In this document: positions 9,859 to 19,343 of the stretch, piece after piece | Numbering within the stretch: the stretch's first letter is position 1 | How the letters are laid out: each line of letters opens with the position of its first letter | Source of the DNA: Desulfocarbo indianensis | GTDB lineage: Bacteria; Desulfobacterota; Desulfarculia; Desulfarculales; Desulfarculaceae | Length of the DNA: 64,000 bases | Assembly (NCBI GenBank): GCA_001184205.1 | Contig: LBMP01000002.1 | Span: 147,444 to 211,443, forward strand | Direction: 5' to 3' | The notes under the pieces: generated by a model | What the model saw: the letters and a program-made list of their open reading frames with translations, nothing else | What the model was told of the DNA's origin: nothing | Database searches by the model: none | Made by a program: the position numbers and the translations under genes

Positions 9859-9904
9859 TTGACATCACTCAGGCTATTTGCGTATTTTGAAATTGGTCTT
9901 ACCA
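9859..9904 (+). promoter_or_regulatory. sigma70 promoter with overlapping TGGT-N3-ACCA operator for the TRAP/oxidation operon
   Basis: A perfect -35 (TTGACA, 9859-9864) is followed after 18 bases by TATTTT (9883-9888) as -10. The expected transcription start falls on TGGTCTTACCA (9894-9904), the operator form bound by FadR-group repressors such as PdhR and LldR. Repressor binding here would block initiation. The leader to the dctP ATG at 10111 is about 210 bases and holds no convincing gene. Confidence 0.65.
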
Positions 9905-10110
9905 GTTAACCTTAGATCGTCGCAGGGCCGCAGACTCCGCCCTCCCGCCGGGAAGCGGATAACGCGCGGGCCTTGGCACTGGCCGAAATCGATACGCCAG
10001 CGGATGGCGTCGCTAGCAAATAAACCCGTCCGCGCCTGGGAAGAGCGGCTAAAAAGGCGGCTGGCCGCGGCGGGCAATGACCTGAACGCAAATTTACAAG
10101 GGAGGTAGGC

Positions 10111-11193
10111 ATGCACAAGGCAGCCAAATTCGTGATGCTGGCCATGGCCCTCAGCCTGCTGGCGGCGGCGCCGGCCCTGGTCCAGGCCAAGGAACAACCC
10201 GTCCTGCTTAAAGTCCCGGTCACCTTTTCCACCGAACTGCCCGGCCTCGGCTCCACCATCAAATGGGTCTCCGAGCGCATCGACACCTTGAGCGGCGGCG
10301 CCATCAAGATGAAGGTCTACGAGCCCAAAAAGCTGGTGGCGCCCTTCGAGATCCTGGAGTCGGTGTCCAAGGGCAAGGTGAACGCGGGCTATTCCATGTC
10401 CGCCTATTGGGCCGGCAAGATCAACGCCGCCCCTATTTTTTCGGCCATCCCCTTCGGCCCCGACGCCAGCGAGTACCTGGCCTGGATGTACTACGGCAAC
10501 GGGCTGAAGTTCTGGCAGGAGATGTACGACAAGAACGGCTACAACGTGAAGGTCCTGCTCTGCGGCGTCATCGCCCCCGAGACCTCCGGCTGGTTCAACA
10601 AGGAGATCAACAGCCCCGAGGATCTCAAGGGCCTCAGGATGCGCTTCTTCGGCTTCGGCGGCAAGGTCATGCAAAAACTGGGGGTCTCCACCAGCCTGCT
10701 GCCCGGCGGCGAGATTTTCCCGGCCCTGGAGAAAAAGGCCCTGGACGCCACCGAGTTCTCCATGCCCGCCATCGACAAGCGCCTGGGCTTCTACAAGGTC
10801 GTCAAATACAACTACTACCCCGGCTGGCATCAGCAGGCTTCCTTGTTCGAGCTTCTCATCAACAAGGACACCTGGAACGCCATGAGCAAGCACCAGCAGA
10901 TGTGTCTGGAGATGATCACCCGGGCGGCGACGGCCGATTCCCTGGCCTTCGTGGAGTCCCTGCAGGCACCGGTGATCAAGGAAAACGTGACCAAGCGGGG
11001 AGTGGTCAACAAGTATTGGTCGCCGGAGATGCTGGCCGCCTTCAAGAAGGCCTGGATGGAGGTGGTGGAAGAGGAAAAGCAGAAGGACCCCTTCTTCGCC
11101 AAGGTCTGGGACGACCTGAGCCAGTTCCGCGAACAGTATGAGTACTGGTCCTCGGTGGCCTTCCTGCCGCGGCCCGAACCCAAGCTGAAGTAA
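10111..11193 (+). CDS. dctP: TRAP transporter solute-binding protein (DctP family, 360 aa)
   Basis: This periplasmic receptor delivers an organic acid anion to the QM membrane subunits encoded next. The signal peptide (residues 1-26) ends at VQA-KE. Family landmarks are visible: GLRMRFFGFGGKVMQKLG, the Arg-containing stretch that binds the substrate carboxylate, and ALDATEFSMPAID. The long PALEKKALDATEF and PGWHQQ pattern resembles the subgroup that binds 2-oxo acids or lactate (TakP-like); that assignment is a judgement from motif layout. GGGAGGTAGGC precedes the ATG. The operon's oxidases suggest a hydroxyacid substrate. Confidence 0.92.
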   Translation: MHKAAKFVMLAMALSLLAAAPALVQAKEQPVLLKVPVTFSTELPGLGSTIKWVSERIDTLSGGAIKMKVYEPKKLVAPFEILESVSKGKVNAGYSMSAYWAGKINAAPIFSAIPFGPDASEYLAWMYYGNGLKFWQEMYDKNGYNVKVLLCGVIAPETSGWFNKEINSPEDLKGLRMRFFGFGGKVMQKLGVSTSLLPGGEIFPALEKKALDATEFSMPAIDKRLGFYKVVKYNYYPGWHQQASLFELLINKDTWNAMSKHQQMCLEMITRAATADSLAFVESLQAPVIKENVTKRGVVNKYWSPEMLAAFKKAWMEVVEEEKQKDPFFAKVWDDLSQFREQYEYWSSVAFLPRPEPKLK

Positions 11194-11222
11194 CCTCGCC
11201 CCGCGGGGCTTATGCACTCCTA

Positions 11223-11254
11223 GACGGGGCGGTGGTCCGCGCCGCCGCCCCGTC
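11223..11254 (+). terminator. hairpin between dctP and dctQ (attenuator or mRNA stabiliser)
   Basis: GACGGGGCGG (11223-11232) pairs perfectly with CCGCCCCGTC (11245-11254). Stem-loops after the binding-protein gene are common in TRAP and ABC operons. They let the receptor be made in excess over the membrane subunits by partial termination or 3'-end protection. No T-run follows. Confidence 0.55.
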
Positions 11255-11304
11255 CTCCTCGTAAGCGGCCCGGCCTGATCAGCGGGCGGCCACGGAGGCG
11301 GCCA

Positions 11305-11833
11305 ATGAGCGGTGAATCCAGGGAGACACCCGTTATCTGTAAAAAGCTGGACCGCTTCGTCATCAGGATAGGCAAGGCGGCGGCCTGGAGCAACTGCGCG
11401 CTGGTGCTGGCCATCATCCTCAACGTGGTGCTGCGCTACGCGTTCGGCAAGGGCCAGGTCTGGCTGGAGGAGCTGCAATGGCACCTCTACGGCCTGGCGG
11501 TGATGATCGGCCTGTCCTACTCCCAGGCGGTGGACTCCCCCATCCGGGTTGACATCCTCCACCAGCGTTTCTCCCGGCGGGGCAAGGCCGCCTGGGAGAT
11601 CGTGGGCAGCCTGCTGTTCCTGCTGCCCTGGGTGGTGGTGCTCATCTGGATGGGCGTGGATTTCTGGAGCGAGTCCTGGCGGGTCGACGAGGCCTCCGAC
11701 TCGCCCCTGGGCCTGCCCTTCCGCTGGATCATCAAGGCGGTGATTCCCATCTCCTTCGCCCTGCTGGGCGTGGCCGCGGTCAGCCGTTTAATCTCCAGCA
11801 TCGCCACCCTGCTGGCTCCCCGAGGGGTCCGCC

Positions 11834-11844
<11 letters not shown>
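11305..11844 (+). CDS. dctQ: TRAP transporter small membrane subunit (DctQ, 179 aa)
   Basis: This is the four-helix inner-membrane subunit that pairs with DctM. Hydrophobic segments lie at about residues 27-47 (NCALVLAIILNVVLRYAFG), 60-75, 95-118 and 138-160. WLEELQWHLYGLAVMIGLSY is the family pattern after helix 1. The ATG at 11305 has GGAGG upstream. Its end overlaps the dctM start by 11 bases. Confidence 0.9.
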
Positions 11845-13219
<1,375 letters not shown>

Positions 13220-13240
13220 GCGGCGGCAAGGAGGGCGGTC

Positions 13241-13729
13241 ATGGCCTCGGCGAGCAAGGTTTTATTGGCGGTGGATTTTTCCGAATACAGCGGCGACACG
13301 GTCTCCGCGGCCGGCAAGCTGGCCGCTTGCCTGGAGGCCGAGCTGGTGGCCCTCAACGTGCTGCACCAGCGCAGCGTGGAGGAGCTTAAGTTCATCCAGG
13401 ACAGCACCGAGCTGCTGCGGAGCGATCAGGTAATAGAACAGCGCCTTGCCTCGCGCCGGGAGCGGCTGCAGGCCCTGCTGGATCAGCGCGGCCTGAGCGC
13501 CCGGGTGCTGGTGGAGGTGGGCGTGCCCTGGGAGGTCATCCTGGAGGTGGCGGCCCGCGAGGGAGCGTCCTACATCGTCATGGGCACCAAGGGCCGTAGC
13601 GACTTTTCCCGCACCCTGCTGGGCTCCAACGCGGACAAGGTCTACCGGCACAGCCCGGTGAGCGTGGTGTCGGTGCGCGGCGAGCGCCACCGCCGCCACC
13701 TGGCCCGCTCCCAGGACACGGGGGCCTGA
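13241..13729 (+). CDS. universal stress protein, UspA family (162 aa)
   Basis: This small cytoplasmic nucleotide-binding protein is often found in TRAP operons, where it can bind the membrane subunits. It opens with KVLLAVDFSEYS and ends with the ATP-binding pattern GTKGRSDFSRTLLGS followed by HSPVSVVSVRG, so it belongs to the ATP-binding subclass. GGAGGG precedes ATG 13241. The stop shares bases with the next start (TGATG at 13727-13731). Confidence 0.9.
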   Translation: MASASKVLLAVDFSEYSGDTVSAAGKLAACLEAELVALNVLHQRSVEELKFIQDSTELLRSDQVIEQRLASRRERLQALLDQRGLSARVLVEVGVPWEVILEVAAREGASYIVMGTKGRSDFSRTLLGSNADKVYRHSPVSVVSVRGERHRRHLARSQDTGA

Positions 13730-14958
13730 TGAGCCGCGCCCTGGCCATAGGCGGCCTGTTCCTGGCCGCGCTATTGCTGGCTCTGGCCCCGGCCGCGCCG
13801 GCCTGGGCCGCGGCGCAGCCGTCCCCGGCGGAGTGCCTGCAATGCCACGCCGCCGAGGGCCTGGCCGATGGAGGAGGCCGCGACCTGGGCCCGCACGGGG
13901 CGCTTTCTTGCCTGGCCTGCCACCAGGGGGTGGAGATATATCCCCATGACAATCCGCGCCTGGCAGCCTGCGTAAGCTGTCACCCGCCCCACAACGAGGA
14001 GACCAGCGGAGACCTGCACGCCGGGGTCTCCTGCCAGGCCTGCCACTTGGGCGGTCCGGCGGGCCCCCACGCCCTGCTGCCGGCGGGCCGGGAAGCCTCG
14101 TGCCGGCGCTGCCATTTCGCGGGCAACCAAGAAGGGGCCCCGGCGGCGCTGCTGCCGCCCAAGAGCCTGCTCTGCCTGGCCTGCCACACCGCCACCTTGA
14201 AGCTCGCCGACTGGCCCTCGCGCATCGCCCTGGCCATCTTGGCGCTGGGCCTTGCCGGCTCGCTGGGCTTCTGGCTAAGCGGCGGGGGGGCGGGGCCGGC
14301 GCCAGCGGCGAATCACCGGAGCCCCTGGCGCTTGGGCCCGGCCTTGGCCGCCCTGGTGATGGACGGCCTGTTGCAGCGCCGCTTGTGGCGGCTTTCGCCG
14401 GGGCGCTGGCTGGCGCACGCCCTGATCTTCCTGCCCTTTGCCGCCCGCCTGGCCTGGGCCCTGGCGGCCCTGGTCCTGGGGCGTTGGGAGCCGGGCAGCG
14501 GATTGACCCAGACCATGCTGGCCAAGAACAACCCGGCCACCGCCCTGTTCTTCGACCTCACCGGCCTCATGGTTTTGGTGGGGGGCTTCTTGGCCCTGGC
14601 CCGCCGCTTGGCCCGGCGCGGCCATACCGTGCCCGGCCTGCCCCGGCCCGATTGGCCGGCCCTGGCCCTCTTGGCGCTGGTGGTGCTCAGCGGCTTTGTC
14701 ACCGAGGGGGCCCGCCTGAGTCTCACCGGCCACGCCGGCCCGCCTTGGGCCTTCCTGGGCGCGGCCCTCTGCGGGCTGTTCAGCGCCGGGCCGGACCTGC
14801 AAGAGGCCTACGCCTATCTCTGGTACGCACACGCCGTGTGCTACGCCGCTTTCGTGGCATATCTGCCTTTCAGCCGCCTGCGCCATATCGTGCTGGCCCC
14901 CCTGTGGCTGGCCATAAGGGCGGGCGGCCAAGCGAGACAAGGAACGCAAGGGACATGA
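13729..14958 (+). CDS. six-heme cytochrome c fused to a cytochrome-b/NarI-like membrane domain (409 aa)
   Basis: This protein probably passes electrons between a periplasmic multiheme head and the quinone pool. A signal peptide (to about residue 27, ending AWAAA) leads into six CxxCH heme sites within about 130 residues (CLQCH, CLACH, CVSCH, CQACH, CRRCH, CLACH). From about residue 165 there are five hydrophobic segments of the NarI/HdrE type, with His residues in helices suited to heme b ligation (RWLAHALIFLPFAARLAW, YLWYAHAVCYAAF). It lies between the transporter genes and the GlcD/CCG genes and overlaps the glcD start by ATGA. It may be the membrane electron acceptor or donor for those soluble oxidoreductases. 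Confidence 0.8.
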   Translation: MSRALAIGGLFLAALLLALAPAAPAWAAAQPSPAECLQCHAAEGLADGGGRDLGPHGALSCLACHQGVEIYPHDNPRLAACVSCHPPHNEETSGDLHAGVSCQACHLGGPAGPHALLPAGREASCRRCHFAGNQEGAPAALLPPKSLLCLACHTATLKLADWPSRIALAILALGLAGSLGFWLSGGGAGPAPAANHRSPWRLGPALAALVMDGLLQRRLWRLSPGRWLAHALIFLPFAARLAWALAALVLGRWEPGSGLTQTMLAKNNPATALFFDLTGLMVLVGGFLALARRLARRGHTVPGLPRPDWPALALLALVVLSGFVTEGARLSLTGHAGPPWAFLGAALCGLFSAGPDLQEAYAYLWYAHAVCYAAFVAYLPFSRLRHIVLAPLWLAIRAGGQARQGTQGT

Positions 14959-16334
14959 AAACCGAGACCAAAGACCGGCTCCGCGCCATCTTGGGCGAGG
15001 CCAATTTCAGCGATCAGCTCATCGACCTGGTGAGCTACAGCTCCGACGCCTCGGAGCACCTCCACCGCCCTGACGCCGCGGCCTGGCCCACCAGCGCCGA
15101 GCAGGTGCAGGCCGTCGTGCGGCTGGCGAACGAGGAGGGTTTTCCGGTAACCGCCCGGGGGGCGGGCACCGGGCTCAGCGGCTTGTCGGTGCCCTCCCGG
15201 GGCGGCCTGGTGCTGGACCTAGGCCGCATGGACCGGATCCTGGACATCAGCATAGGGGACCGGGTGGCGGTGGTGCAGCCGGGGGTGGTCTACGCCGACC
15301 TGGCCAAGGCCCTGGAACCCCATGGCTACATGTTTCCGCCCGACCCCGCCTCGGGCAAGGCCTGCACCCTGGGAGGCAACGTGGGCACCAACGCCGGCGG
15401 GGTGAAGGGGGCCAAGTACGGCACCACCCGCGATTACGTGCTGGGCCTCACCGTGGTGCTGGGCGACGGCCGCCTGCTGCGCGTCGGCAACCGGGCCATG
15501 AAGAGCGTCTCCGGCTTTGATCTCACCCGCCTGTTCGTGGGTTCGGAGGGCGTCCTGGGCATCGTCACCGAGATCATCCTCAAGATCAGCCCCCAGCCCC
15601 TGGCCACGGCCACCACCCTGGCCATCTTCGACGACCTGGAGGACGCGGGGCGGGCGGTGAGCGGGGTGATGGCCAGCGGGGTGATCCCCAGCGTGCTGGA
15701 GATCATGGGCCGCGAGACCTTGCGGGCCATCAACCAGAACACCGACCTGGCCCTGCCCGAGGTGGACGCCATGCTCCTGGCCGAGACCGACGGCTGCACC
15801 CAGGGCGAGGCCGATTACCAGATGGAGCGGGTGGTGGAGCAGTTTAGGGCCCACAACCCCCGCGAGGTGAAGCGGGCCGAGAGCGCCGCCCAGGCGGCCG
15901 GGCTGTGGAAGGCGCGCAAGAGCTGCTACCCGGTGCTGGCCCGGCTGCGGCCCAACTTCATGCTGGAGGACATCACCGTGCCCATGAGCCAGGTGGCCCC
16001 CATGCTGCGGGGGATTCAGGATATAGCCGCCCGCCACCGGGTGCAGATCGCCACCTTCGGCCACGCCGGCGACGGCAACCTGCACCCCCAGATTCTCTAC
16101 GACGCGGCCGACCCCGCGGAGAAGGAGCGGGTGGAGGCCGCGATCCACGATCTCTTCGCCTTGGCCGTGGAACTGGGCGGCACCCTCACCGGCGAGCACG
16201 GCATCGGGCTTTCCAAGGCGCCCTACATGGACCTGGAGCACAACCCGGTGGCCATGGAACTGATGCGCTCCATCAAGAAGGTCTGCGACCCCAACAACAT
16301 CCTCAACCCCGGCAAGATGGGCCTGGACGGATAA
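14955..16334 (+). CDS. glcD: GlcD-type FAD-linked 2-hydroxyacid dehydrogenase (459 aa)
   Basis: This flavoprotein should oxidise a D-2-hydroxyacid (lactate, glycolate or similar) to the 2-oxo acid. The FAD_binding_4 domain has GAGTGLSGLSVPSRGG (about residues 69-84), and the C-terminal FAD-oxidase domain has GHAGDGNLHP and LTGEHGIGLSK. It ends with the usual DPNNILNPGKM. The true start is ATG 14955, overlapping the cytochrome stop in ATGA; the open frame further upstream is the cytochrome gene in another frame. The Fe-S partner follows in a TAATG overlap. Substrate preference among hydroxyacids cannot be read from sequence. Confidence 0.9.
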   Translation: MKTETKDRLRAILGEANFSDQLIDLVSYSSDASEHLHRPDAAAWPTSAEQVQAVVRLANEEGFPVTARGAGTGLSGLSVPSRGGLVLDLGRMDRILDISIGDRVAVVQPGVVYADLAKALEPHGYMFPPDPASGKACTLGGNVGTNAGGVKGAKYGTTRDYVLGLTVVLGDGRLLRVGNRAMKSVSGFDLTRLFVGSEGVLGIVTEIILKISPQPLATATTLAIFDDLEDAGRAVSGVMASGVIPSVLEIMGRETLRAINQNTDLALPEVDAMLLAETDGCTQGEADYQMERVVEQFRAHNPREVKRAESAAQAAGLWKARKSCYPVLARLRPNFMLEDITVPMSQVAPMLRGIQDIAARHRVQIATFGHAGDGNLHPQILYDAADPAEKERVEAAIHDLFALAVELGGTLTGEHGIGLSKAPYMDLEHNPVAMELMRSIKKVCDPNNILNPGKMGLDG

Positions 16335-17437
16335 TGATGACTGACCAACATCCCCTCTTGGAAAAGTTCCGCGATCAAATCCAGCGCTGCTCGCGCTGCG
16401 GTTTCTGCCAGGCCCATTGCCCGGTGTTCGGCGGCACCCAGCGGCCGGCCCTGAACGCGCGAGGCAAGATGCTGCTCCTCAAGGAGGTGCTGGAGGGCCG
16501 CCTAGAGCTGGGCCAGGAGCTGGTGGAGAGCCTTTTTCAGTGCACCTCCTGCGCCTCCTGCGCCGCCAATTGCCCCTCCGGGGTGGACGTGCCCGCCATC
16601 ATCAAGGCGGCGCGCAAGGAGATGGTGGGCCTGGGCACCTGCCACCCCGCCTTCAGCGGCATGGACCAGGTGCTGGACGAATCCGACAACATCTACGCCG
16701 AGGATGAGCCCGGCGACTTCGACCGCCAACGGGGCGGCCGGGCGGAGGTGGTCTACTTCATGGGCTGCGTGGGCCAATACCGCGAAGAGGAGGCCACCGA
16801 AGCGGCCCTGGATTTGCTGGACCACTTGGAGGTGGACTACACCCTCATCGACGAGGTGTGCTGCTCCGGGGTGCTGGAGGACGTGGGCTTCGCCATCAAG
16901 CCCCGCCTGGCCCGGGCCAACATGGAGCGCATCCTGGCCACCGGGGCCAAGACCCTGGTCACCGGCTGCCCCTATTGCTATCGCACCTTCGGCAAGCAGG
17001 AGGCCTACGCCCCCTTGCGGGAGGCGGGCCTGGAGATCACGCACCTGAGCCAGTTCCTGGCCGGCCGCGACCTGGGGCTGCACAGCGACCTGAAGGTGAC
17101 CTACCACGACCCCTGCGACCTGGGCCGCCATTGCGGCATCTACGACGAGCCCCGCCGCACCATCCAGGCGGTGGCCCCGGATTTCGTGGAGCTGGCCGAC
17201 AACAGGCAGGATGCCCTGTGCTGCGGGGCCGGGGGCGGGGTGCGCGGGGCCTATGCCAAGAACTCCCTGGTCATGGCCCGGCGGCGGCTGGCCCAGGTGG
17301 AGGAGAGCGGGGCCCAGGTGCTGCTCACCGAGTGCAACTCCTGCGTGCACAATCTTGCCAACGCCAAGCTGCGCGCCCAGAAGTTCAAGATAATGACCAC
17401 CCCTCAGTTCCTCATGGAACTGATCGAAGAATCCTGA
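16334..17437 (+). CDS. GlcF/LldE-type Fe-S oxidoreductase with two CCG domains (367 aa)
   Basis: This protein probably takes electrons from the GlcD flavoprotein. Two ferredoxin-type 4Fe-4S sites lie near the N-terminus (CSRCGFCQAHCP and CTSCASCAANCP). Two cysteine-rich CCG domains of the HdrB/HdrD kind follow (DEVCCSG...GCPYCYR and HDPCDLGRHCG...CCGAGGG...CNSC). This architecture is that of GlcF, LutA-like and HdrD proteins. ATG 16334 overlaps the glcD stop. The CCG motifs could hold a non-cubane cluster acting on disulfides, which matters because a lipoyl-carrier gene follows. Confidence 0.9.
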   Translation: MMTDQHPLLEKFRDQIQRCSRCGFCQAHCPVFGGTQRPALNARGKMLLLKEVLEGRLELGQELVESLFQCTSCASCAANCPSGVDVPAIIKAARKEMVGLGTCHPAFSGMDQVLDESDNIYAEDEPGDFDRQRGGRAEVVYFMGCVGQYREEEATEAALDLLDHLEVDYTLIDEVCCSGVLEDVGFAIKPRLARANMERILATGAKTLVTGCPYCYRTFGKQEAYAPLREAGLEITHLSQFLAGRDLGLHSDLKVTYHDPCDLGRHCGIYDEPRRTIQAVAPDFVELADNRQDALCCGAGGGVRGAYAKNSLVMARRRLAQVEESGAQVLLTECNSCVHNLANAKLRAQKFKIMTTPQFLMELIEES

Positions 17438-17458
17438 TCCAACCGCGAGGTGATTGTC

Positions 17459-17884
17459 ATGGAGATAAACGGCTACAACTTCCCCGAGGAGCTTTACTAC
17501 GATCCGGAGCACTACTGGGTGCGGGTGGAAGGCGACGAGCTGGTCATGGGCATGGACGACTTCGCCCAGAAGCTGGCCGGCGACATTGTCTTCGCCCAGC
17601 TCCCGGACGAGGGCAAGAAGCTCAAGAAGGCCAAGAAGCTGGCCAAGGTGGAATCCGGCAAGTGGCTGGGCAAGATACTCTCGCCGGTCAACGGCGAGCT
17701 GATCGCGGTCAACGAGGAGTTGGAGCTGAACCCGGAGCTGATCAACCAGGACTGCTACGGCGCGGGCTGGATGTACCGCCTGCGGGCCGATGACCTTGGC
17801 GAGCTCGAGGACCTGCTGCACGGGGCCGAGGCGGTGCGCCCCTGGGTGGAGGCCGATATCGCCAAGCACGCCCCGCAGGGCTAG
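17459..17884 (+). CDS. GcvH-like lipoyl-carrier protein (141 aa)
   Basis: This is a small lipoyl-domain protein of the glycine-cleavage H family. The lipoylation site is K68 in VESGKWLGKILSPVNGE, matching the ESVK site of GcvH. The preceding EGKKLKKAKKLAKVES stretch is far more Lys-rich than in ordinary H proteins. No gcvT or gcvP is nearby; the neighbours are two CCG Fe-S proteins and a lipoate ligase. It may therefore be a carrier like the lipoate-binding proteins of sHdr sulfur oxidation, which is inference. ATG 17459 follows GCGAGG; GTG 17450 in frame is less well placed. Confidence 0.85.
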   Translation: MEINGYNFPEELYYDPEHYWVRVEGDELVMGMDDFAQKLAGDIVFAQLPDEGKKLKKAKKLAKVESGKWLGKILSPVNGELIAVNEELELNPELINQDCYGAGWMYRLRADDLGELEDLLHGAEAVRPWVEADIAKHAPQG

Positions 17885-18153
17885 CCCGTCTGTAACCCGA
17901 GGGCTGGGGGGCATCTCACAGCGGGTCAGGATTGGTGGAGCCGTTATGCAAAATATTTTCGAATTGGCGAGGTGCGGTCTGTGTCCCTCCCCGGCGCAGA
18001 CCGCCGCCGGCAAACAAGGTGTCCGGCACACGCGGGCCGCGGGCGCGGCAAAAGCCACCGCAAGGCCCGAGCGCAGCCAGCAACACGGCGTGCCGGCGGC
18101 CGGCGCGGCCGGACGCACGGCCCTCATGGAATACGCGGGCTAAGGAGCGCGCC
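17885..18153 (+). other. spacer between the lipoyl-carrier and second CCG gene; possible small frame
   Basis: About 270 bases inside an otherwise tight operon. A frame from ATG 17946 to 18143 (65 residues) has a weak GGTGGAG upstream but an Arg/Ala-rich, low-complexity product with no recognisable domain. I do not call it a gene. AAGGAG at 18142-18147 serves the next start. Confidence 0.4.
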
Positions 18154-19338
18154 TTGAACAACCGTCTTTACAGCAAAGGTCAGCTCCTCTCCCTGGAGGC
18201 CTGCACCGGCTGCGCGGCCTGCGCCGAGGCCTGCCCGGCGGTGGCCGCCTCGGGCGACGGCCGGCTCTCCGGTTTCTACCGCCTGGATTGGCGGCGGCGG
18301 GCGGGCAGGGCCGGCTGGCTGCGGCGGCTCCTCGGCGGCCGCCCGCCCGATGGCGAGGAGTGGCGCGCTTTTTCCGAGACGGTGTTCCGCTGCACCCTGT
18401 GCGGCAACTGCGCCGAGGTCTGCCCGGCGGGCATCGGGCTCAAGGACCTGTGGCTCAACCTGCGCCAGGAGCTGGTGGAGCAGGGGGCCTACCCGGCCAA
18501 GGTGGATATGATCCGGGAGCACCTTGCCCAAAGCCGCAACGTTTTCGGCGAGGACCAGGAGGAGCGGGCCGAATGGGTGGAAGACCTGGACGAGCCGCCC
18601 GACGACCTGTTCGTCAAGGAGCGGGCCGAGGTGGTCTATTTCACCGGCTGCGTGGCCTCCTTCTTTCCCCTGGCCCAGCAAATACCGATCGCCCTGGCCG
18701 AAGTGCTGCGGGCGGCGGGGGTGGACTTCACCCTCTTGGGCGAGGATGAGTGGTGTTGCGGTTTCCCCCTCCTGGGGGCCGGCAACCTGCCCGCCGCGCG
18801 GGAAATGATGGAGCACAACCTGGCCGCCGTGAAGGCCAAAGGGTCCCGCCAGGTGGTCTTCGCCTGCCCCTCCTGCTACATGATGTGGCGCGAGCACTAC
18901 CCCGAGGCCGGCCTGCGGCTCAGCCACGCCACCCAGTTCTTGGACGGCCTCCTGAGCCAGGGGCGCCTGCCCCTCAAGGAGCGCAAGCTGACCGTGACCT
19001 ACCACGACCCCTGCGACCTGGGCCGGGCGGCGCGTATCTTCGAGGAGCCCCGGCGGGTGATCCGGGCCCTGCCCGGCGTGGAACTGAAGGATCTGGCCGA
19101 CAACCGCGAGCACTGCCTTTGCTGCGGGGGCGGCGGCAATCTGGAGATGATCGACCAGCCGCTCAACGCGGAGATCGCCCGGCGCAAGGTGGAGCAGGTG
19201 CTGGCCACCGGGGCCGAGGCGGTGGTCAGCGGCTGCCAGCAATGCCTGCGCACCATGGCCACCCACGCCCGGCGCAACAAGCTGCCGCTCAAGGTCATGG
19301 ACGTGGCCCAACTGGTGCGGGCCTCCCTGGACATCTAG
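18154..19338 (+). CDS. second HdrD/GlcF-like Fe-S protein with two CCG domains (394 aa)
   Basis: This is a paralogue-type partner of the first CCG protein. It has two 4Fe-4S motifs (CTGCAACAEACP and CTLCGNCAEVCP) separated by an Arg-rich insert, then two CCG domains (EWCCGFPLLG...ACPSCY and HDPCDLGRAAR...CLCCGGGGN...CQQC). I chose TTG 18154 because AAGGAG lies six bases before it and the ferredoxin motif begins soon after. The same frame is open further upstream without family-like sequence. Having two CCG proteins around one lipoyl carrier points to an electron-transfer complex related to HdrBC/HdrD or LutA rather than plain glycolate oxidase. Confidence 0.88.
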   Translation: MNNRLYSKGQLLSLEACTGCAACAEACPAVAASGDGRLSGFYRLDWRRRAGRAGWLRRLLGGRPPDGEEWRAFSETVFRCTLCGNCAEVCPAGIGLKDLWLNLRQELVEQGAYPAKVDMIREHLAQSRNVFGEDQEERAEWVEDLDEPPDDLFVKERAEVVYFTGCVASFFPLAQQIPIALAEVLRAAGVDFTLLGEDEWCCGFPLLGAGNLPAAREMMEHNLAAVKAKGSRQVVFACPSCYMMWREHYPEAGLRLSHATQFLDGLLSQGRLPLKERKLTVTYHDPCDLGRAARIFEEPRRVIRALPGVELKDLADNREHCLCCGGGGNLEMIDQPLNAEIARRKVEQVLATGAEAVVSGCQQCLRTMATHARRNKLPLKVMDVAQLVRASLDI

Positions 19339-19343
19339 GCGTT

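Noticed and set aside
9878-10108. Possible small gene in the leader of the dctP transcript
   Set aside because: Its start lies at or before the predicted transcription start, it lacks a ribosome-binding site, and the product has no recognisable pattern.
17459-17884. Assignment of the GcvH-like protein to glycine cleavage
   Set aside because: No gcvT, gcvP or serine-glycine genes occur nearby, and the neighbours are CCG oxidoreductases and a lipoate ligase. An ordinary role encoded in trans cannot be fully excluded.
17946-18143. 65-residue frame between the lipoyl-carrier and second CCG genes
   Set aside because: The product is Arg/Ala-rich, low in complexity and resembles chance GC-rich translation. 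Kept only as a note in the spacer entry.
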